DNA of 10,582 nucleotides from Candidatus Parvarchaeota archaeon (GTDB taxonomy: Archaea > Nanobdellota > Nanobdellia > Parvarchaeales > Parvarchaeaceae). Where the stretch lies: positions 1 to 10,582 of the forward strand of contig DAHXLI010000055.1 of NCBI GenBank assembly GCA_027366075.1, given 5' to 3'. This document shows, in pieces, positions 6,439-10,582 of this stretch. Below the pieces are notes generated by a model, which saw only the letters and a list, made by a program, of their open reading frames with translations, did no database searches and was not told the origin of the DNA. The translations under genes and the position numbers were made by a program. Position 1 is the first letter of the stretch. Each line of letters begins with the position of its first letter.

Positions 6439-7344
6439 ATGTTTAATAAAAGAGCCGCAAACACAGCCGTAGTTTTTGGTCTGATACTAGTCGTCGTATT
6501 GGTAGTTATAATATACTTCGCGGCAAGCGGCAATTTGGGAAATCTTTTAGGACGTTCAAATAGCACTTCGACTACCCCAACAACATTTAGTACGACCGCG
6601 GCTTTGGAGACATCGCCTATACTTGTTGGGCATTCATCCAATATAATATTCACATACTTCAACCCATTCGACCAGTCTCTAAGCGCTAATGTAACGCTAG
6701 AAGTGTTTAATCCTACTTATATCACAGCAACAGACCCCTCTAAACTGGTTAGTATGCCAGCCGATATGTCTACCGCAGCATCAGGAGAATTCAACGTAAC
6801 TTGCGTTGGCAGTTCATCATCTACTTCTACTTTTGCGCTGTCGTTCCAGAACTTTTGGCAGAATGCAACCACCTCTGTAGAAACTTACCCGTATGATTCA
6901 ACTCCGCTGCAGGTCCTGCCTCTAAACGTTTCAGCAGGATTTCTTTCGATCGTGGCAAATCCAATAACCATAGAGACACAACTATCGTCCGCTAATGAAC
7001 AGGCGCCATTACATGTAGCAATCGGCCCAGCTGTTTATAACGGGGAACCATTCATAGGCAGCACAAAGGGGTTGATCCCGGAGCTGGTTTTAAGCATAAG
7101 CAATTCAACCGGAGGAATCGCCTCTGCAAACGTTAGTTATAATTTAAATACATACAGCTTCAGCAAGGGTTCAACGCTTACGCTCACTCTTAAAAATGTT
7201 AATCTGGCGTTGCTTTCTGGCGGTGGCTTTTCAATAGAGGTCGCTGCGACCAACGTCGGGAAACCGACACAAAATCTGGTAAATGTAGACGCTTATTATA
7301 ATTACGAATATTCTTTCGACGGTCCAGAAATAACTTGTCAATAA
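6439..7344 (+). CDS. Pilin-like surface protein
   Basis: A 301-residue protein from ATG 6439, chosen by TATA spacing. The N-terminus MFNKRA-ANTA leads into a hydrophobic helix (about 10-29) and matches the K-[KR]-[GA]-[QA] pattern of its neighbours, so prepilin-peptidase cleavage after A6 is conceivable. A Ser/Thr linker (40-56) is followed by beta-rich sequence, probably two domains (about 57-155 and 165-290). The C-terminal signature is Y287-N-Y289 with P296, exactly Y-N-Y-x6-P as in the 3732 and 5141 proteins. C122 and C300 are the only cysteines. No known family is recognised. It is followed 8 nt later by the 7353 gene, which has no promoter of its own. Confidence 0.82.
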   Translation: MFNKRAANTAVVFGLILVVVLVVIIYFAASGNLGNLLGRSNSTSTTPTTFSTTAALETSPILVGHSSNIIFTYFNPFDQSLSANVTLEVFNPTYITATDPSKLVSMPADMSTAASGEFNVTCVGSSSSTSTFALSFQNFWQNATTSVETYPYDSTPLQVLPLNVSAGFLSIVANPITIETQLSSANEQAPLHVAIGPAVYNGEPFIGSTKGLIPELVLSISNSTGGIASANVSYNLNTYSFSKGSTLTLTLKNVNLALLSGGGFSIEVAATNVGKPTQNLVNVDAYYNYEYSFDGPEITCQ

Positions 7345-7352
7345 TTATTGGT

Positions 7353-8228
7353 ATGTCAAAAAAAGCCCAAGGCGGTTCTGGGGTAATAGGTTTAGTCGTT
7401 ATAGTTATCATCGGTGCAATCGTGGCCTATCTTTATTTTGGTGGTTATATCTCATTCCCGAATTCGTCCACAACGTACCAGCCTTCGTCCATGCCGATAA
7501 CAATTACAGCGTCGTCACCCTCGGCATCAAATTTATCGAACCTTTACCCAGGTCAGAGTTTTAACGCTTTAGCTACGGTTAGGGGCACGGGGGTGTCCCC
7601 TGTAAATATTTCGATAATAGGATACGGTTGTGGCGGGACCACGCAAGCGACAAAATATGTTGAAGTCTATCCAAATGCATCGGTTTCGTCAAGCTGGACC
7701 TTTTCAGCGCCAGGAACTGGAAGTTGCGATATACAGTTCACGTCATGCTTTAATGATATGGCATACTCCAATTATCCAATAACAGTAGAGAATGAAACGG
7801 TAACAAGCCAAGCACCGGTAGACCTTCCAAGCAGTTCTATAGCGCCGGTTTCCATTTCTCTTTCCGGTTTTAGCAGCACAGTAAATGCGCCGCCTTCTTC
7901 CGTAAATCAAACATTTTATGTACAGGCATCTGCACTTTCAGCGGGTTACCTAAAAAACAGCGCACTTAATTGGCTTAATATTGCGGTTGTTGGGAGCGCC
8001 TTTGTTCAGCTGCCAAAAGGGATAGAATCTGTAGGAAGGTCCATTAACATAACCAATAAAACCGCAACGGGGATACTTTACTTTAGCGGTGTATTCCGAT
8101 TACCGCTAGAGCTTACTTTTGAGCCGGTGCCACAAGCCTCAGGTTTCACGACCTCCACGGATGTAAACATAAGTGCGGGTTATACCTATTGCCTTACGTC
8201 AAATTTGTTGCCCGTTTCGGTTAGTTAG
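7353..8228 (+). CDS. Pilin-like surface protein
   Basis: A 291-residue protein from ATG 7353; an in-frame TTG at 7335 would overlap the previous gene and is less likely. The N-terminus MSKKA-QGGSG and the helix at about 10-29 closely follow the pattern of the 5141 and 6439 proteins, with Q at the predicted +1 position. The extracellular part is beta-rich with sequons and four cysteines (C93, C125, C132, C280). A diverged form of the C-terminal signature is present: Y277-T-Y279 and P287 (x7 instead of x6). The gene ends 2 bp from the stop of the convergent dph5 gene. Function is unknown; it probably acts with its cotranscribed neighbour. Confidence 0.82.
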   Translation: MSKKAQGGSGVIGLVVIVIIGAIVAYLYFGGYISFPNSSTTYQPSSMPITITASSPSASNLSNLYPGQSFNALATVRGTGVSPVNISIIGYGCGGTTQATKYVEVYPNASVSSSWTFSAPGTGSCDIQFTSCFNDMAYSNYPITVENETVTSQAPVDLPSSSIAPVSISLSGFSSTVNAPPSSVNQTFYVQASALSAGYLKNSALNWLNIAVVGSAFVQLPKGIESVGRSINITNKTATGILYFSGVFRLPLELTFEPVPQASGFTTSTDVNISAGYTYCLTSNLLPVSVS

Positions 8229-8230
8229 TC

Positions 8231-8968
8231 TTAAGAAAGCAAAATTTTAAAATTATCGGCTTCTACCTGGTTCAGCTTTCCGGGGATAACTATACAAGCA
8301 GGAGGAAAGTCGTTTTCTTTGGCGGAATTCGCCAAATAGATCGATTTTTGTTCGCCGCCCAATCTAGAGACGCACACTACCTTGCCCCAATCTATTCTGC
8401 CCGATTTTCTTTTAGACTCTATAGATTTTAGTATATCAATGGCAGAATTTAGGCTGACGAAATTTTTTCTGTCTTTGGCTTCTAAAAGCACCAGCGTATG
8501 CAATCCCGCTTTTATGTTCTTTTCTATGACGGAAAAAAAGCTTTCCGGCTTAAAGTTTGTGGTATAGATAGGGATGCTGCAAGTGGCCCCGAACTTGTAA
8601 AGAGAAAAACCGACCTCGGCGATTGCGGAAAATATGCTGCTGGCATGTATCACTTCAAATTTTATGCCGAGTTTCTTGCATTCGCAAAGTAAAGAAACGT
8701 GCGTAGTCGCGGAAAGCGGATCTCCAGGAACTAGCAGGGCGACTTCTGAAGTTCTCGCCCTAGAAATTATGAAATCGCCCTCGACTTCTTCCCTGCCGAC
8801 AAGGGCTATTTTGTTGCCAATAATTGTTTCTACCTTTTTTATGTCGCTTATCTCGTTTAGATTAGTGTAACGTTCCAAGTAAACTTCCTTACAGGTTTTT
8901 AATTTATCCAGAGCTCTGACCGGCATGTCAGTTAAATAATATAAACCTGTACCAATTAGGTATAACAT
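8231..8968 (-). CDS. dph5: Diphthine synthase
   Basis: A SAM-dependent methyltransferase (DphB/Dph5) of the diphthamide pathway. It methylates the modified histidine of translation elongation factor 2 to give diphthine. The 245 residues show the family signatures in order: MLYLIGTGLYYL at the N-terminus, GREEVEGD (about 58-65), LLVPGDPLSATTH (about 78-90), HASSIFSAIAEVGFSLYKFG (about 109-128) and GLHTLVLLEA (about 155-164). The family start motif begins at the first residue, which fixes the start codon. It is wedged between neighbours: no bases separate its ATG from the divergent prepilin peptidase ATG, and 2 bp separate its stop from the 7353 stop. Its own TATA box lies inside the prepilin peptidase coding sequence. 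Identity is firm. Confidence 0.95.
   Translation of the reverse strand: MLYLIGTGLYYLTDMPVRALDKLKTCKEVYLERYTNLNEISDIKKVETIIGNKIALVGREEVEGDFIISRARTSEVALLVPGDPLSATTHVSLLCECKKLGIKFEVIHASSIFSAIAEVGFSLYKFGATCSIPIYTTNFKPESFFSVIEKNIKAGLHTLVLLEAKDRKNFVSLNSAIDILKSIESKRKSGRIDWGKVVCVSRLGGEQKSIYLANSAKENDFPPACIVIPGKLNQVEADNFKILLS
8937..8945 (+). promoter_or_regulatory. TATA box of the prepilin peptidase gene, inside dph5
   Basis: TAATATAAA is centred about 27 nt before ATG 8969. It falls in codons 8-11 of dph5, which encode the conserved G-L-Y-Y part of its N-terminal motif. Confidence 0.6.
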
Positions 8969-8980
8969 ATGATATCATAT
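8967..8980. repeat. 14-bp perfect palindrome over the start codons
   Basis: ATATGATATCATAT reads the same on both strands. It includes the plus start codon (8969-8971) and the first two bases of the dph5 ATG on the minus strand. It would lie at both presumed transcription start sites. Confidence 0.5.
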
Positions 8981-9811
8981 CTGATTTTGTTTATATCAGT
9001 ATTTCTTGTAGCCACCCTCTCTATAGCTTCTTATTCTGATATAAAAACAAGAGAAGTCCCTGACTTCATAAGTTACATGCTTATTTGCGGTGGCCTTCTT
9101 TTGTCGCTCATATTGGCGGTCGACAACAATTCGATAGCTAACCTAGAATTCATGCCGTTGTCTATCGGAGTCCTTTTTGGCTTTTCTTATCTCATGTACC
9201 GAACGGGACAGTGGGCGGGCGGCGACGTGAAATTAATGCTCGGCTTATCTGTCATATTCACATCATTTAGCATGTCATCCAGTTTTTCTTTTATAAATCT
9301 TTTTATAAACATCCTTATTTTCGGCGGAGTGTATGGCCTATTAGGCACAATAGTTTTTGGTCTGATTAAATTTAAGCACATGAGAAAATTCTTGCATTTA
9401 TATGATGTGGGGTTGGTCGCAGGTGGCGCGGTATTAATATTTGTCTTTATAGACTTCCTGCCTTTGCCGGTGAATTATCTGGCCGCGTTTGCGGCGTTCA
9501 TGCTCATATCGATGAGATATATATATGTGGTCGCTGAAAACCTGATGTTCGTGAACGTTCGCGTAGATAAGTTAACCGAAGGCGATTGGCTGGTAGCCGA
9601 CGCGGTAGACTCGTCAGGTAAAACTATAGTCGATAGGAAGAATACCGGGCTGGAAACCAGCGATATAAAAAAGCTTAAAGAATCCAGCATAAAGCAGGTT
9701 TTAGTAAAAATAGGGTTACCATTCGTCCCAGGATTGCTTATAGGCACGATTGTAACTCTTGTGTTTTGGAATCCGATACTTCAGTTAATAACTTCTAATT
9801 TGATATTATGA
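8969..9811 (+). CDS. Archaeal A24 prepilin peptidase
   Basis: A polytopic membrane aspartic protease that cleaves the short basic leader from pilin-like or archaellin-like precursors at the inner face of the membrane. The two catalytic aspartates are D24 (SYSDIKTREVPD) and D86 (WAGGDVKLML, the GxGD-type site). Hydrophobic segments lie at about 1-20, 33-51, 62-76, 90-102, 108-134, 147-163, 168-190 and 251-270. The C-terminal part, about 196-270, with KLTEGDWLVADAV and IGLPFVPGLLIG, matches the archaeal A24 C-terminal type II domain. At 280 residues it is full length. It may process the three pilin-like products encoded just upstream. The start is fixed by the family N-terminus and TATA spacing. 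The specific type (archaellin, pilin or other) cannot be told from this sequence. Confidence 0.93.
   Translation: MISYLILFISVFLVATLSIASYSDIKTREVPDFISYMLICGGLLLSLILAVDNNSIANLEFMPLSIGVLFGFSYLMYRTGQWAGGDVKLMLGLSVIFTSFSMSSSFSFINLFINILIFGGVYGLLGTIVFGLIKFKHMRKFLHLYDVGLVAGGAVLIFVFIDFLPLPVNYLAAFAAFMLISMRYIYVVAENLMFVNVRVDKLTEGDWLVADAVDSSGKTIVDRKNTGLETSDIKKLKESSIKQVLVKIGLPFVPGLLIGTIVTLVFWNPILQLITSNLIL
8990..8996 (-). promoter_or_regulatory. TATA box of dph5, inside the prepilin peptidase gene
   Basis: On the minus strand this reads ATATAAA, centred 25 nt upstream of the dph5 ATG (8968). It falls in codons 8-10 (F-I-S) of the prepilin peptidase gene. Confidence 0.6.
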
Positions 9812-9815
9812 TTGA

Positions 9816-9935
9816 TTACCCTAAGAGCGCTTTGTCCTTCTCCAGTTCATAATCGTCATCAGGATCGTCTGTCTCCTTATCATTAAACGCCATGGTTCCC
9901 TTTCTTCTCATAATTTCGATAACAATATCTATCAC
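9816..9935 (-). CDS. Candidate small acidic protein
   Basis: A minus-strand frame ends at TAA (9818-9816), 4 nt from the stop of the prepilin peptidase gene. From GTG 9935 it gives 39 residues: an amphipathic start (VIDIVIEIMRRKGT) and an acidic tail (KETDDPDDDYELEKDK). ATG codons at 9911 (31 aa) and 9893 (25 aa) are alternatives. The frame stays open to 10007, so the true start may lie further upstream at a non-standard codon. A strong minus-strand TATA box (9995-9987) would start transcription near 9965, giving a leader of about 30 nt to the GTG; a weaker box lies 27 nt before the GTG. Function is unknown. The composition looks protein-like, but the start is unsettled. Confidence 0.4.
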   Translation of the reverse strand: MIDIVIEIMRRKGTMAFNDKETDDPDDDYELEKDKALLG

Positions 9936-9986
9936 TTCTTTACTATCTTTATGTGATACTAATATGATACTTATATATCTCTTTCG

Positions 9987-9995
9987 ATATTTAAA
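9987..9995 (-). promoter_or_regulatory. Minus-strand TATA box
   Basis: The minus strand reads TTTAAATAT, the same core as at 74 and 6410. It points towards the small acidic frame at 9816-9935. Predicted transcription start is near 9965. Confidence 0.5.
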
Positions 9996-10013
9996 GCTTT
10001 TTGCCTATTAAAG

Positions 10014-10027
10014 CCGCATAAAAGCGG
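10014..10027. repeat. Small hairpin between divergent small genes
   Basis: CCGC (10014-10017) and GCGG (10024-10027) pair around ATAAAA. It is flanked by a second inverted pair, AAAGCTT (9993-9999) and AAGCTTT (10031-10037). The nested arrangement lies between the two divergent TATA boxes. Confidence 0.35.
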
Positions 10028-10047
10028 AATAAGCTTTAGTAAAAGAA

Positions 10048-10056
10048 TTTATATTA
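10048..10056 (+). promoter_or_regulatory. TATA box of the zinc-ribbon small gene
   Basis: TTTATATTA, preceded by a purine-rich GTAAAAGAA, is centred 27 nt before ATG 10079. Confidence 0.65.
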
Positions 10057-10078
10057 TGAGAAATTTATCTAAATTTAT

Positions 10079-10183
10079 ATGTGTTCAAGATGCGTTGAAG
10101 ACAAGAACTGCAGATGTGTATGCACCCTTCACACAAAAGGGCAAACTCCGAAACATTGTCCCGTCTGTGGGCACACCGCTTAA
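10079..10183 (+). CDS. 34-aa Cys-rich zinc-ribbon-like protein
   Basis: ATG 10079 opens a 34-codon frame ending at TAA 10181-10183. The peptide begins MCSRCVEDKNCRCVC and ends HCPVCGHTA. Cysteines are at 2, 5, 11, 13, 15, 27 and 30, with histidines at 18, 26 and 32. C2-x2-C5 or the C11/C13/C15 cluster, together with C27-P-V-C30-G, could bind one zinc (or iron, as in rubredoxin-like domains, whose second knuckle is often CPxCG). Seven Cys in 34 codons and the well-placed TATA box make chance unlikely. A longer overlapping frame from ATG 10056 begins inside the TATA box and is rejected. It is possibly a small metal-binding regulator or redox protein; its partner is unknown. Confidence 0.7.
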   Translation: MCSRCVEDKNCRCVCTLHTKGQTPKHCPVCGHTA

Positions 10184-10207
10184 TCCCTTCTCCAAAGTAG
10201 TTAAAAG

Positions 10208-10215
10208 TATAAATA
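10208..10215 (+). promoter_or_regulatory. TATA box of the 10240 gene
   Basis: TATAAATA is centred 28 nt before ATG 10240. It sits inside a near-palindrome, AGTAT-AA-ATACT (10206-10217). Confidence 0.55.
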
Positions 10216-10239
10216 CTAGTTTTCTTCTAATAACATACT

Positions 10240-10458
10240 ATGGAAGGGGCCTTAGAAACGCTTTTGGGCGGTTTGAGAACCTCAAGATTCAGTGGCAGGG
10301 ATACGCGTTTTGATGAAAACATATTCGGCGGGGTCTTCTTTCAATATTCGCCGAACAGTCTTGTTTACAGGGACAAAAGAAACAGCAAACCGGTTAAATG
10401 GGTAGACAAAATAACATATGATAGCGATTTTATCCCCAAAAAAAATAGAGCAGACTAG
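10240..10458 (+). CDS. Hypothetical 72-aa protein
   Basis: A 72-residue soluble protein from ATG 10240 to TAG 10456-10458; no family is recognised. It starts with a short helix-prone segment (MEGALETLLGGLR), followed by a mixed region with aromatics (NIFGGVFFQYSPNSLVYRD) and a basic C-terminus (PKKNRAD). There is no signal peptide or membrane segment. Codon choice (ATA, AGA, AGG) suits the window, and a TATA box with normal spacing precedes it. Its last 41 nt overlap the start of the next gene in another frame, which suggests an operon with coupled translation, if both starts are right. Confidence 0.65.
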   Translation: MEGALETLLGGLRTSRFSGRDTRFDENIFGGVFFQYSPNSLVYRDKRNSKPVKWVDKITYDSDFIPKKNRAD

Positions 10459-10582
10459 AGACGAAAAGAAGGCCGTTCTGGACAATAAGATAGAGATATA
10501 CTATTCCCTCTCGGACATGTTGGAACTCCTACAAAATGACCCGAGATACATACTTTCTCATGCGCTAAAGATCGAACGAAAA
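10418..10582 (+). CDS. Hypothetical protein, N-terminal part (cut by window end)
   Basis: From ATG 10418 the frame is open for 55 codons to the end of the window. The visible part is charged and probably helical: ILSPKKIEQTRDEKKAVLDN, then a segment with YYSLSDMLELLQNDPRY and SHALKIERK. No signal peptide, membrane span or known motif is visible. The start overlaps the 72-aa gene by 41 nt; the next in-frame ATG is at codon 34 (10517). Composition and codon choice support a real gene, but its product cannot be named from this fragment. Confidence 0.6.
   Translation, partial: MIAILSPKKIEQTRDEKKAVLDNKIEIYYSLSDMLELLQNDPRYILSHALKIERK

Noticed and set aside
8382..8870. Several plus-strand frames of 61-78 codons
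   Set aside because: They lie antisense within dph5, whose family motifs are complete; they are shadow frames.
9954..9970. Direct repeat TGATACT (two copies)
   Set aside because: Two 7-bp copies in AT-rich DNA are expected by chance; not a CRISPR or a convincing operator.
10056..10313. 85-codon plus-strand frame starting MRNLSKFIC
   Set aside because: Its ATG lies at the end of a TATA box and it overlaps the better supported Cys-rich 34-aa frame and the 10240 gene. Its protein has no recognisable features.
1..10582. tRNA, rRNA, CRISPR array, insertion sequence
   Set aside because: No cloverleaf, rRNA-like sequence, spaced direct repeats or transposase motifs were seen on reading the window.

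Overview
This window looks archaeal. It encodes a single-domain type II methionine aminopeptidase, a FEN-1 flap endonuclease, a DUF357 protein, a DphB/Dph5 diphthine synthase and an A24 prepilin peptidase with an archaeal-type C-terminal domain. Ile is very often ATA and Arg mostly AGA/AGG. Nearly every transcription unit has a TATA element centred 25-28 nt before its start codon, as expected for archaeal leaderless mRNAs. The many Ser/Thr/Asn-rich anchored surface proteins and tight packing would suit a DPANN-type archaeon (for example Micrarchaeota-like), but that is inference and the lineage is not proven here.

Layout. Positions 1-233: possible tail of an upstream gene, then a candidate 25-codon gene with its own TATA box and a small terminator-like hairpin. 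Positions 234-2386: a compact housekeeping operon, map - fen - DUF357, with gaps of 1 nt and an 8-nt overlap. Positions 2477-8228: five consecutive surface protein genes in three promoter-defined units (2477; 3732 + 5141; 6439 + 7353). All have an N-terminal or near-N-terminal membrane anchor followed by a beta-rich extracellular part. Between 5141 and 6439 lies a 323-bp non-coding stretch with three inverted repeats. Positions 8231-8968 (minus): dph5, 2 bp from its convergent neighbour. Positions 8969-9811: prepilin peptidase, whose start codon directly abuts the dph5 start codon. Positions 9816-10183: two candidate small divergent genes, one acidic (minus) and one a 34-aa Cys-rich zinc-ribbon-like protein (plus). 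Positions 10240-10582: a 72-aa unknown gene overlapping the start of another unknown gene cut by the window end.

How it may fit together. Three surface proteins (5141, 6439, 7353) begin with a short basic segment of the form K-[KR]-[GA]-[QA] before a long hydrophobic helix, which resembles prepilin (class III) signal sequences. An A24 prepilin peptidase is encoded just downstream. Four of the five surface proteins (3732, 5141, 6439, 7353) share a C-terminal signature, Y-[NT]-Y-x(6-7)-P, arguing for a diverged paralogous family. The working hypothesis is a locally encoded cell-surface or pilus-like assembly processed by the neighbouring peptidase. No assembly ATPase or pilus platform protein is present in the window. 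The second striking feature is the dph5/prepilin peptidase junction, where there is no intergenic DNA and each gene's TATA box sits inside the first codons of the other.
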